Of a stretch of DNA of 64,000 nt, positions 1-7,625 are shown one piece after another. Made by a program: the position numbers and the translations under genes. Source of the DNA: an uncultured Bacteroidales bacterium (GTDB lineage Bacteria > Bacteroidota > Bacteroidia > Bacteroidales > Muribaculaceae); NCBI GenBank assembly GCA_902774055.1, contig CACYGX010000011.1, positions 1 through 64,000 on the forward strand. The letters run 5' to 3'. Every line of letters starts with the position of its first letter. The first letter of the stretch is position 1. The notes beneath the pieces are model-generated. The model was not told the origin of the DNA and ran no database searches. It was given only the letters and a program-made list of their open reading frames with translations.

Positions 1-71
1 TTCTTGTACAAACCGGCAGCCTGGATGTCGGCGAGCTCCTTCTGGAGATGTTCCTGAAATTTTCCAAACAT
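1..71 (-). CDS. kbl: 2-amino-3-ketobutyrate CoA ligase (glycine C-acetyltransferase), N-terminal fragment
   Basis: Only the first 23 codons are inside the window; the gene continues off the left edge. The peptide begins MFGKFQEHLQKELADIQAAG and then LYK, which resembles the N-terminus of bacterial Kbl, a PLP enzyme that splits 2-amino-3-oxobutyrate with CoA into glycine and acetyl-CoA. The call rests on this short match, so it is moderate. It is supported by context: the enzyme that makes its substrate, threonine 3-dehydrogenase, is encoded at 9537-10496. The two genes are not adjacent here, unlike the E. coli tdh-kbl arrangement. Confidence 0.6.
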   Translation of the reverse strand, partial: MFGKFQEHLQKELADIQAAGLYK

Positions 72-110
72 GATAAAATCAGTTATTTAAAGGTTTGACA
101 TTAATGTATT

Positions 111-145
111 TTAGTTTTTAGTCCTTAGTCCTTAGTCCTTAGTTT
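111..145. repeat. Tandem heptamer array (TTAGTCC type)
   Basis: Five consecutive 7-mers are present: TTAGTTT, three copies of TTAGTCC, then TTAGTTT. The array lies upstream of kbl in an AT-rich gap and has no coding potential. Similar 7-bp arrays with other unit sequences occur at 44676-44703, 45104-45135 and 54766-54797. The function is unknown. Confidence 0.8.
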
Positions 146-262
146 TTGGTTTTTTGACTCCTCTTGATTGGGGGGCAGAAAACCTTTAACAGCCCACAAA
201 GATAATAATATTTTTCGATTGTTTCGTTTTTTTTCTTTGTAAGATTTTAGACCCCTGGAACC

Positions 263-1015
263 CTAGTCATTATCGGCACTGGAGGCGACGCCACCTTGGA
301 CAAGCGGCGTGTAGGGCTGCTGCTGTTCCTGGCTTGGCTCCTGCACGGTGGCCTGCTGGGTGCGGTTGCGACGTTTGCGGTGGTGCCAGCGTCCGCTATC
401 GGTGGTCTCCTCGGCTTCTTCGACCTCGGCGGTGGCAGTGGCCACGGGAACGCCCATCCGCTTGCCGCCGTCAAGGGCGTAGAGCTCATATTGCTCGATG
501 ATGGAGATGAGCTTGGTGGGGTAGGCCTCGTCTTCGGCATATCCGCAGTCCCTGAGGCCCTGCGCCCAACTGCGGTAGTCGGTCACGTCCAGCTGGTACA
601 GCACGCTGTAGCGCGGTCCCTTCAAGAACTTGACGTGGTCGAGAAATGAATCCTCGGGGGCGCCATACTTGCGGTAACCCACAGTTCCCAGCGAGTCGCC
701 GCCATAGACCTCACCCTTCCAGTGATAGGCCTTGATGCCAAAGTGGTTGTTGGCCTCCAGGGCCATCTTGCTCTGGCCCACACTGCTCTCGAGGATGCCC
801 TGGGCCAGGGTGATGCTTGCCGGCACACCATAATCCCTCTCGTGCTCCAGCGCTACCATCTTGTAGCGCTCGATGTAGTCAAGATACCGTTGATGTTTGG
901 TCTGTGCAGTTGCAAAAAAGGTCGAAAACGACACAAAAATCAAGCAAATTAGCAATATTCGCTTGTTTATCGGGAAAAAAGCTATAATTTTGCGTTCCAA
1001 GTCAAATAAACTCAT
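263..1015 (-). CDS. Secreted glucosaminidase (GH73-like peptidoglycan hydrolase)
   Basis: This 250-residue protein has an N-terminal hydrophobic export segment (about residues 17-38, ending FFATAQ) and a glucosaminidase/GH73-type domain at about 45-187. The family motif ITLAQGILESSVGQS contains the likely catalytic Glu76, followed by ANNHFGIKA. Such enzymes cleave the N-acetylglucosaminyl bond of peptidoglycan in the periplasm during growth or division. Related Bacteroidales proteins often carry C-terminal LysM domains. Here the tail after residue 188 is instead low-complexity, first acidic, then basic and Gln-rich, with no LysM. The gene is divergent from cdd with only 8 bp between the start codons, and its -7 box lies inside cdd. 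Confidence 0.85.
   Translation of the reverse strand: MSLFDLERKIIAFFPINKRILLICLIFVSFSTFFATAQTKHQRYLDYIERYKMVALEHERDYGVPASITLAQGILESSVGQSKMALEANNHFGIKAYHWKGEVYGGDSLGTVGYRKYGAPEDSFLDHVKFLKGPRYSVLYQLDVTDYRSWAQGLRDCGYAEDEAYPTKLISIIEQYELYALDGGKRMGVPVATATAEVEEAEETTDSGRWHHRKRRNRTQQATVQEPSQEQQQPYTPLVQGGVASSADND
985..992 (+). promoter_or_regulatory. -7 box of cdd promoter
   Basis: TAATTTTG fits the Bacteroidota -7 consensus TAnnTTTG. A CTTG at 962-965, 19 bp upstream, could serve as the -33 element. The box lies inside the coding sequence of the divergent glucosaminidase gene. Confidence 0.6.
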
Positions 1016-1023
1016 AATTCGTT

Positions 1024-1488
1024 ATGGTCGAAAAGAAAATCACCACAAAGGTAAGGGTTTATTCTTATAATGAACTCACCGAGGAGCAAAAAAATTTGGT
1101 GGACATGGCTCGTGAAGCCACCACACACTCCTATTCTCCCTATAGTAATTTCAAGGTAGGCGCCGCCTTGAAGCTCGACAATGGCGAGGTGTTTATCGGT
1201 GCTAATCAGGAGAATGCGGCCTTTGCAGGCATCTGTGGCGAGCGTGCCGCACTCTATGCCGCCGGCGCTAAATTCCCGGGCGTCCCTGTCAAAACGGTAG
1301 CCATCACTTCTTTCACACGTGGCGATTTTGTGGTGGAGCCCACAGCACCCTGCGGTGTCTGCCGCCAGGCCTTCCTCGAGTTCGAGAAAAACGGACATCC
1401 CATCGAACTCATCCTTGCCGGCAAGGAGAAAATCTACATCCTCGACAGCTTCCAGGCCACCATGCCCCTGTCGTTCACCGAATTCTAA
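1024..1488 (+). CDS. cdd: Cytidine deaminase
   Basis: This 154-residue protein is a normal-length cytidine deaminase, which converts cytidine and deoxycytidine to uridine and deoxyuridine in pyrimidine salvage. The N-terminal motif HSYSPYSNFKVGAAL is followed by GANQENAAFAGICGERAAL, which supplies one zinc-ligand Cys and the catalytic Glu. PCGVCRQ then supplies the two further zinc-ligand Cys residues. The ATG at 1024 gives the expected N-terminus. The start lies 8 bp from the start of the divergent glucosaminidase, so each gene's upstream promoter region is inside its neighbour. Confidence 0.95.
   Translation: MVEKKITTKVRVYSYNELTEEQKNLVDMAREATTHSYSPYSNFKVGAALKLDNGEVFIGANQENAAFAGICGERAALYAAGAKFPGVPVKTVAITSFTRGDFVVEPTAPCGVCRQAFLEFEKNGHPIELILAGKEKIYILDSFQATMPLSFTEF
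1046..1053 (-). promoter_or_regulatory. -7 box of glucosaminidase promoter, inside cdd
   Basis: On the minus strand this reads TACCTTTG, a match to TAnnTTTG. It is 30 bp upstream of the glucosaminidase ATG (1015) and lies within codons 8-10 of cdd. Confidence 0.5.
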
Positions 1489-1493
1489 CATCG

Positions 1494-1557
1494 ATTGTGG
1501 GCATCACGCTATTCCGCTAAGGTGCTGAATTCCTAGTTGGCACCCACAATTAGCGTG
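1494..1557. other. Structured intergenic element with interleaved inverted repeats
   Basis: Two perfect complementary pairs interleave. ATTGTGGG (1494-1501) pairs with CCCACAAT (1543-1550). CACGCTA (1505-1511) pairs with TAGCGTG (1551-1557). The order A-B-A'-B' is that of an H-type pseudoknot. A third short pairing, GGTGC (1521-1525) with GCACC (1540-1544), competes with the first. The element sits between cdd and the YfhO-like gene, where no clear -7 box is visible. No T-run follows, so it does not look like a simple terminator. Confidence 0.45.
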
Positions 1558-1606
1558 CACCGCTTTTAGTGGTTGTAATTGAAAATAACAAAAAACAGGT
1601 AGATAC

Positions 1607-4132
1607 ATGAAGAGTAATTTAGACAAGAAATTGGTTGGGTCGGTGTCGCTGGGCGACGTGATCCACTTTGTCATCGCGGTGGTGGTGTTTGCCGCCATCT
1701 CGTGGATTTATTTCTATCCTAATGACGTGAACGGTGACGTCTTGCAGCAGCACGACATCATGCAGGGCGCGGCCAACGGTCAGGAAACCAGCTCGATGCT
1801 CGAGCAGACGGGCGAAAAGTCGTGGTGGACCAATGCGCTTTTTGGCGGTATGCCCACGTTCCAGATTGCGCCTTCCTACGAGGGCACGACGATGTTGAAC
1901 CCCGCCTCGGCACTCTATCGCTTGTATTTCCCGACGCCAGTGAGCTGGGTATTCCTGCTGATGTTGGGTTTCTTCCTGCTGATGCTGGCCTTCAAGGTCA
2001 AGTGGTATTATGCCGTGCTGGGTGCCATCGGGTATGCCTTCTCGAGTTACTTCTTCATCCTGATGGGCGCCGGCCACATCTGGAAACTCATGGTGCTCGC
2101 CTACATCCCGCCCACCATCGCGGGTATCGTGTGGTGCTACCGTGGTAAGTATCTGGGAGGTGCCGCCGTGGCTGCTTTCTTTGCCGCCTTGCAGCTGGCC
2201 AGCAACCATGTGCAGATGACCTATTACTCGATGTTCCTCATCGTTGCGCTGGTCATCGCCTATCTGGTCAAGGCCATCATGGACAAGCAGGTGGGCCGCT
2301 GGTGCATCGCTACCGCCGCCCTGGCTGTAGCAGCAGGCTTGGCCCTGATTGCCAACTCGCCCAACCTGTATCTGACTTACAAGTACTCTCAAGAGACCAT
2401 GCGTGGCGGCCACAGCGAACTTACGCCCCAGGGCGAGGACGCTGCCAACGCCAAGCCCACCAAGGGCGGTCTCGACAAGGACTATATCACCCAGTGGAGT
2501 TATGGCAAGGGTGAGACCTTTACCCTGCTCATCCCCAATGTGAAGGGTGGCGCCACCATCAAGCCCGAACACGGCGACAACAAGATGCTGGTGCTGAGCG
2601 AAACGTCCAAGGCCGAGAAATTGGCCAACTCGGGCGAAATGAGCCAGCAGGACGTGCAGGTATTGAGCCAGTTCCCGCAATACTTCGGCGACCAGCCGAT
2701 GACCAATGGCCCCGTCTATGTAGGAGCGCTCATTTGCGCCCTGTTCTTACTGGGCTGCTTCATTGTCAAGGGTCCCGTGAAATGGGCCTTGCTCATTGTC
2801 ACGATTATCTCCATCCTGCTCTCGTGGGGCCACAACATGATGTGGCTGACCGACTGGATGATTGACCACTTCCCGATGTACAATAAGTTCCGCACCGTGT
2901 CGTCGATACTCGTCATTGCCGAGATTGCGATGCCCATCCTGGCGGTGCTCGGCCTGCGAGAACTGTTCAGGGAGCCCGACGGCTGGCGCAAGCACAAGGT
3001 GGCGCTGCTGGCATCGTTCGGCCTGAGTGCCGGTTTCTGCCTGTTAACAGCCCTGTTCCCCGGCATCTTCGGGCACTACTCGGCCCAGGAGCATGAGATG
3101 CTCGTCGAGTCGGGACAGATTCAGCAATATCCTGGCGTTGACAATGCCATCGCTGCCGTGCGTGGCGCGCTGGTGAGCAGCGACGCTTGGCGCAGTCTGA
3201 TCGTCATCCTTCTGGGCTTCGGCATCATCTTTGCCTACCTCAAGGGCAAACTCAACGAGATGCTGGCTACGCTCGTAATCGCCGCCATCGTCCTCGTGGA
3301 CATGTATGCCGTGAACAAGCGTTACATCAATGCCGACACGTTCACGTCACACTACGACATCGGTGAGCAGCAGTTCACCCCGCGCCCTGTCGATACCCAG
3401 ATCTTGCAAGACAAGGACATGAACTACCGTGTGATGGACGTGCAACACTTTGGCGAGGCGATGCCTAGCTATTTCCACAAGACCATCGGCGGTTACCATG
3501 CCGCCAAGTTGTCGCGTTACAACGACCTGATCAACAGCCAGATTGCCAAGAACAACATGCAGGTGCTCAACATGCTCAACGCACGCTATTTCATCCTCGA
3601 TGACCAGACGATGCAGCGCAACCCCGAGGCCTTGGGCAATGCATGGTTTGTCGATTCGCTCACTTATGTCAAGAATGCTGACGAGGAGATGGCATTCCTC
3701 GACAACTTCAATCCCGCCCGCAGTGCTGTTGCCGACGCCAAGTTCAAGCAGCAGCTGGGCGAGGCTAAGGCCGTACAACCGGGCGACACCATCTATGAGA
3801 CCTCATATGCCCCCAACCACTTGACTTACAAGAGCCATAGCGCTAATGGAGGCCTGGCGGTCTTCAGCGAGGTGTATTTCCCGTGGGGCTGGAAAGTGAG
3901 CGTTGATGGCAAGCCAGTGGAGATGGGACGTGTGAACTACGTCCTGCGCGCCCTGCAACTGCCTGCTGGCGATCACGAGATCGACTTCAAGTTTGACCCC
4001 GACGAGGTGAACAAGACGCAGTCATGGGCCAAGATTGCCGTAGTCGCCATCTACATCTTGCTGCTGTTGGCCTTGAACTATGTCCTTTTTGCCGACAAGT
4101 TCCGCAAGAAAGAGGAGACCCCTAAGGCCTAA
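1607..4132 (+). CDS. YfhO-family multi-spanning membrane protein
   Basis: This 841-residue inner-membrane protein matches the architecture of Bacteroidota YfhO-like proteins. A cytoplasmic start is followed by a first membrane helix at about residues 18-36. A large loop contains the WWTNALFGGMPTFQI segment that follows it in this family. About a dozen helices follow, then a soluble domain from about residue 580 and a last helix near 810-830. Gram-positive YfhO is linked to glycosylation of lipoteichoic acid, and the fold is that of GT-C glycosyltransferases; the Bacteroidota substrate is unknown. The methyltransferase-like gene follows after 5 bp, so the two are probably co-transcribed. Confidence 0.75.
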   Translation: MKSNLDKKLVGSVSLGDVIHFVIAVVVFAAISWIYFYPNDVNGDVLQQHDIMQGAANGQETSSMLEQTGEKSWWTNALFGGMPTFQIAPSYEGTTMLNPASALYRLYFPTPVSWVFLLMLGFFLLMLAFKVKWYYAVLGAIGYAFSSYFFILMGAGHIWKLMVLAYIPPTIAGIVWCYRGKYLGGAAVAAFFAALQLASNHVQMTYYSMFLIVALVIAYLVKAIMDKQVGRWCIATAALAVAAGLALIANSPNLYLTYKYSQETMRGGHSELTPQGEDAANAKPTKGGLDKDYITQWSYGKGETFTLLIPNVKGGATIKPEHGDNKMLVLSETSKAEKLANSGEMSQQDVQVLSQFPQYFGDQPMTNGPVYVGALICALFLLGCFIVKGPVKWALLIVTIISILLSWGHNMMWLTDWMIDHFPMYNKFRTVSSILVIAEIAMPILAVLGLRELFREPDGWRKHKVALLASFGLSAGFCLLTALFPGIFGHYSAQEHEMLVESGQIQQYPGVDNAIAAVRGALVSSDAWRSLIVILLGFGIIFAYLKGKLNEMLATLVIAAIVLVDMYAVNKRYINADTFTSHYDIGEQQFTPRPVDTQILQDKDMNYRVMDVQHFGEAMPSYFHKTIGGYHAAKLSRYNDLINSQIAKNNMQVLNMLNARYFILDDQTMQRNPEALGNAWFVDSLTYVKNADEEMAFLDNFNPARSAVADAKFKQQLGEAKAVQPGDTIYETSYAPNHLTYKSHSANGGLAVFSEVYFPWGWKVSVDGKPVEMGRVNYVLRALQLPAGDHEIDFKFDPDEVNKTQSWAKIAVVAIYILLLLALNYVLFADKFRKKEETPKA

Positions 4133-4137
4133 TCGTC

Positions 4138-4833
4138 TTGTCCTCATTAAAACGATATCTGAATGCATGGAGCCGTCACCATCGTAGTGGCGGCTTCGGC
4201 ATACATTCGCCTTACGCCTACCAGTTTGTCCGCAACGTGTGGCGTCAACGTCTGCCCTATTATGCCTACGAGGGCATCCATCAACTGATTGATACCGTCA
4301 AGGCGGGCACCACACCGCGCCAACGACGCGATATGGACCTCATCGACGAGCGCGAAGCGCGGTTGCTGTTCAGGGTGGTGAATTTCTTTAATCCCGGCAG
4401 CATCCTGCAAGTGGGCGCTGCCACAGGCATCGAGTCTGTCGTGATGCTGGGGGTCAATAGCCAGAGCCGCTTGTACTTGTGCGACCCGTGTCTTGAACAA
4501 AATGCCCTTGCCATGCGAGTGCTGCAGTCGCAATTGCATAGGACAGAATGTTATGATGACGCTAGTGTCATGGTCAATGAGGTGCTGGAAGCTGGAGGAA
4601 CACCCTTGCTTGCCTTAATTAACAGGCCTCTCGACGAAGTCGTGGCAAAGCGGCTGCTGGACGCCCAATGCGTGATGGTCATGCGCAACCTGCTCCACGA
4701 CGACCAGATGTCAAGCCTGTACAATGCTTGTTGCGCCCATATGCAGGTGGGCCAGACCTACACCAACGGCAAAATCGCCATTCTCAACCCCAACCCCAAA
4801 CTCCAACGCGAGGACTTCCTCCTGTGGCTATAA
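4138..4833 (+). CDS. Methyltransferase-like protein (possible Rossmann SAM fold)
   Basis: The 231-residue protein starts at TTG (4138); no in-frame ATG lies near the N-terminus, and the AAGG at 4124-4127 could act as ribosome binding site. The N-terminus reads LKRYLNAWSRHHRSGGFGIHSP, a pattern seen in Bacteroidota proteins annotated as class I SAM-dependent methyltransferases. The segment ILQVGAATGIESVVMLG (about residues 91-107) resembles the SAM-binding motif I, but with VGAATG in place of the classical GxGxG. The substrate is unknown and activity may be lost. It follows the YfhO-like gene by 5 bp. Confidence 0.55.
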   Translation: MSSLKRYLNAWSRHHRSGGFGIHSPYAYQFVRNVWRQRLPYYAYEGIHQLIDTVKAGTTPRQRRDMDLIDEREARLLFRVVNFFNPGSILQVGAATGIESVVMLGVNSQSRLYLCDPCLEQNALAMRVLQSQLHRTECYDDASVMVNEVLEAGGTPLLALINRPLDEVVAKRLLDAQCVMVMRNLLHDDQMSSLYNACCAHMQVGQTYTNGKIAILNPNPKLQREDFLLWL

Positions 4834-4850
4834 AGAGAAGACCATAAAAG

Positions 4851-4884
4851 TATATAGACCATGCGATAGCACATGGCCTATATA
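4851..4884. terminator. Hairpin between convergent genes
   Basis: TATATAG-A-CCATG (4851-4863) pairs with CATGG-C-CTATATA (4872-4884) around an 8-base loop, with one mismatch. A second weaker pair, CTTAGTTTT (4898-4906) with AAAACTAAG (4925-4933), follows. Both lie between the ends of convergent genes and plausibly end transcription from either side, although U-tracts are poor. Confidence 0.45.
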
Positions 4885-4939
4885 TAAATATGATTTGCTT
4901 AGTTTTCGGTCCCTAAGTTGATCAAAAACTAAGAAGCAT

Positions 4940-5980
4940 TTATTGGTTGTTTGACTGTTTATCCATTACGATAAAGCCTCTGTAAAGGTGGTCGGAGATA
5001 GAACTGCCATTATTAACTGTACCGTCATGAATCTCGCTATCCACGATAATGGGAATGTCATTCTTGAAAATGATTGAATAGTGATCTCCCTTGCACAGGA
5101 CGAAAAGGTCTTCCCCGCGTTTGAGCATACTTCCTGAATTTGTCAACTTCTTATCATTTACAGGACTCTTAAAAATTCTTTCTTGGCCATCGGTGATGAG
5201 GACGGGTTGTTTTCCTTCACCCGATTCTTCGGTTTTCCTGCCAAGGATGTAAGGCTTGCCGTCATAGATGCTTGCCTGAACGGGGAAAAATGAGCCTAGG
5301 CTTACTTCATTGCCACTAAACCAATATTTGGTCTTGAGTGAATAATCCCAGTAGCACATCAATGCTTGATTATCACATACGTCAAAGCATAACATGTCCT
5401 GAAACTCCACACTAGGAAGAGTGAATTCTTGTCCATTAACCCATGGGCATTTTCCGTATCCGGTGTAGGAATCGACAACCACATCAGGTTGCCCAGTTGA
5501 TTTTGGATGTATTCTCAGATTACTGAATTTTGCTTGACCCACATACACAGGCAGGTCATAAAGAACTGATCCGTTTTTATTGATACTCCACTTGTCACCA
5601 TAGTATGTGTGCGAATTGGGGTCGGGGGAGTATAATGGTTCAGCCTCCAGTGTGTAGAAATCACCATGATCTACCACCAAGCCATTGATTTCGTTGTCGG
5701 TAGAATACAGGGTCACTCCATTCTTAATAACCGATTTACCATACACGGCATACCAGTTCTGGTCATCTGAAACAAGATACATGATTCTCTTGCCAGGCTC
5801 AGCTTGGAAAATCAACTCTCCATCAAGGTTGTAGATGAAGTCTTGGTTGTTCTCGATAAAAGACACACAGATGTTGATATTGTCTTTGGCGTACAGATAC
5901 TTTACTGGCTCATCCTTGTCGTCGTTACACGAAACTAGAGCAAGCATGACGGTAATAACTAAAAGAAGATACTTTTTCAT
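4940..5980 (-). CDS. Uncharacterised lipoprotein
   Basis: A 346-residue protein begins MKKYLLLVITVMLALVSCND, a lipoprotein signal with the acylated Cys at residue 18. The remainder has no motif I recognise. It is rich in short beta-strand-like segments with Trp/Tyr and repeated phrases such as LYSTDNEINGLVVDHGDFY, suggesting a beta-propeller-like or otherwise repetitive beta structure (inference). It is probably exported to the periplasm or the cell surface. It is a single gene, convergent with the methyltransferase-like gene. AT content appears higher than in its neighbours, which could point to later acquisition. Confidence 0.7.
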   Translation of the reverse strand: MKKYLLLVITVMLALVSCNDDKDEPVKYLYAKDNINICVSFIENNQDFIYNLDGELIFQAEPGKRIMYLVSDDQNWYAVYGKSVIKNGVTLYSTDNEINGLVVDHGDFYTLEAEPLYSPDPNSHTYYGDKWSINKNGSVLYDLPVYVGQAKFSNLRIHPKSTGQPDVVVDSYTGYGKCPWVNGQEFTLPSVEFQDMLCFDVCDNQALMCYWDYSLKTKYWFSGNEVSLGSFFPVQASIYDGKPYILGRKTEESGEGKQPVLITDGQERIFKSPVNDKKLTNSGSMLKRGEDLFVLCKGDHYSIIFKNDIPIIVDSEIHDGTVNNGSSISDHLYRGFIVMDKQSNNQ

Positions 5981-6064
5981 GATGTTGGGAATTTAGTTGG
6001 TTATAACTGCGTGTTATATTCATAAAACGTTGAGAAAGAGACTTTATTGTACAGAAACAAAAAA

Positions 6065-6094
6065 CAACCGCCCTGCGCTTCAAGCTCAGGGCGG
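6065..6094 (-). terminator. Rho-independent terminator of the FKBP operon
   Basis: A perfect 8-bp GC-rich stem pairs CCGCCCTG (6068-6075) with CAGGGCGG (6087-6094). On the minus strand it is followed by a T-rich run (complement of 6055-6067). It lies about 30 bp after the stop of the last FKBP gene. Confidence 0.85.
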
Positions 6095-6124
6095 TGATGA
6101 TTTAATCAGACTGTCAGTACCCGA

Positions 6125-7003
6125 TTACTTAGCGGGACGTACAGCGGGACGAGGCATCTGGGGAACAGAGGGCTTGCTGTCGTCAACACCGAGGGTCTCG
6201 ATGTCAAAAATCAGCGTCTCGTTGGGATCGATACCACGGTTACCCTGGGGACCGTAAGCGAGCTCACCGGGGATAACAACGGTTACCTTGCTACCGGGCT
6301 TCATGAGCTGGATCATCTCGGCGAAGCCGGGGATGACTTGCTTGAGGTTGAAGGGAACGGGTTGCTCACCGCTCTTGTCAAACACCTCACCATTGAGGTG
6401 GCGGCCCTCGTAGTTCACCTTAACAACGTCGCTGTCGCTGAAGTTCTTGCCCTCACCAGCTGCGAGCACCTTATAGGCGATACCGCTCTTGGTGAAAGTG
6501 TAGCTGTTGTCCTTCTTGAGCTTAGCCATATATTCCTCACCGGCCTTCTTGTTGGCGATGGCCTTGGGGGACTGCTCCATAGCCTTGTTCAGCAGGGGCT
6601 CAATCTTGCTCTGGATAGCCATGATTTCTTCCTGACCCATGGGAGTGGTCTTCATGATAGCCTCACGCAGGTGCTTCATGAACAGGCTCTTGTTGATGGG
6701 CATACCGCACTGCTGCTCGATACCCTGATAAAGTTGGGCAATCTGCATACCCATCTGGAGACCCATCTGGAAGTTCTTGCTGGTGTCAGCGTTGGCGATG
6801 AACTCCATACCCCTGAGGGCCTGATCGATGTTGACAGTAGAATCCATGCTACGCAGTTGCTGGCCCATACCGGCACCGTAGAGGTCACCAAAAGCCATGC
6901 TCAACGAGTCCATAGCCTCGCTGCTGCCGCCTGCCTTGCTGTTGCAGCCTACAAAACCTACGGTCAACAGACCGGCTGCTGCAATTGCTAAAATCTTCTT
7001 CAT
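6125..7003 (-). CDS. FKBP-type peptidyl-prolyl isomerase, lipoprotein with N-terminal dimerisation region
   Basis: This 292-residue protein has a lipoprotein signal ending LTVGFVGC (Cys20). An alpha-helical FKBP_N-like region follows at about residues 35-165. A C-terminal FKBP domain (about 170-275) contains VVKVNYEGRHLNGEVFDKS, FNLKQVIPGFAEMI and VIPGELAYGPQG. This layout resembles Mip/FkpA periplasmic chaperone-isomerases, which form dimers through the N-terminal region. It catalyses cis-trans isomerisation of prolyl bonds in the periplasm. The tail after the FKBP domain, rich in Pro, Arg and Ala, is unusual. It is the last gene of a three-FKBP operon, 55 bp after the middle one. Confidence 0.9.
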   Translation of the reverse strand: MKKILAIAAAGLLTVGFVGCNSKAGGSSEAMDSLSMAFGDLYGAGMGQQLRSMDSTVNIDQALRGMEFIANADTSKNFQMGLQMGMQIAQLYQGIEQQCGMPINKSLFMKHLREAIMKTTPMGQEEIMAIQSKIEPLLNKAMEQSPKAIANKKAGEEYMAKLKKDNSYTFTKSGIAYKVLAAGEGKNFSDSDVVKVNYEGRHLNGEVFDKSGEQPVPFNLKQVIPGFAEMIQLMKPGSKVTVVIPGELAYGPQGNRGIDPNETLIFDIETLGVDDSKPSVPQMPRPAVRPAK

Positions 7004-7058
7004 AATAATAAAACTAGTTTTTTAGATGATTTTTGAATGTTGTTATAAATGTTGTCTT

Positions 7059-7583
7059 TTATTTCTTCTTAGTAACCTTGATGAGCTTGACATCAAAGAT
7101 CAGTGTCGAGTTAGGCAGAATCTGTTCTCCTGCGCCCTTTGAGCCGTATGCCAGCTCGCTGGGGATGAACAGGCGGTAGTCACTGCCCTCGCTCATGAGT
7201 TGCAGACCCTCGGTCCAGCCGGGGATAACCTTATCCAGGGGGAAGGTGGCGGGCTCGCCGCGCTCCATGCTGCTGTCAAACACGGTGCCGTCAAGCAGCT
7301 TGCCGATGTAATGTACAGTAACGGTGTCGTTGGGGCCGGGCTTGATGCCAGTACCCTGTTTCAATACCACGTATTGCAGGCCGCTCTTGGTTTGAACGAC
7401 GCTGTCCTTCTTGGCGTTCTCCTCCAGAAACTCGCGGCCGATGGCCTTGTTGTCCTTGATCTGCTGGCCGTAGTCGGGGGCAGCGGCTTCGGTTGATTCC
7501 TCGGTGCTCTCCGTTTTGCTGTTGCAGCTTGCCATACCGGTCATGAGCATAGCAGCCATGGCCATTGCTAAAATCTTCTTCAT
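7059..7583 (-). CDS. FKBP-type peptidyl-prolyl isomerase, short lipoprotein
   Basis: A 174-residue protein has a lipoprotein signal ending LMTGMASC (Cys20), an acidic linker with TESTEESTEAA, a short helix containing IGREFLEENAKKD, and one FKBP domain. Key stretches are TVHYIGKLLDGTVFDSS, FPLDKVIPGWTEGL and FIPSELAYGSKG. It resembles the upstream cytoplasmic paralogue in the FKBP domain, with the N-terminal helical region nearly gone. It acts as a periplasmic or membrane-anchored prolyl isomerase. It is the second gene of the operon, 42 bp after the first. Confidence 0.9.
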   Translation of the reverse strand: MKKILAMAMAAMLMTGMASCNSKTESTEESTEAAAPDYGQQIKDNKAIGREFLEENAKKDSVVQTKSGLQYVVLKQGTGIKPGPNDTVTVHYIGKLLDGTVFDSSMERGEPATFPLDKVIPGWTEGLQLMSEGSDYRLFIPSELAYGSKGAGEQILPNSTLIFDVKLIKVTKKK

Positions 7584-7625
7584 CGTTTTTCTGATATGAA
7601 AATATTACGGGATTTTGATGACTTT

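Noticed and set aside
1494-1557. Simple terminator after cdd
   Set aside because: No T-run follows and two stems interleave, which is unlike an intrinsic terminator.
1619-2680. Minus-strand frame of about 350 codons opposite the YfhO-like gene
   Set aside because: Low-complexity His/Gln/Gly-rich translation with no homology I recognise. The plus-strand protein has a coherent membrane topology.
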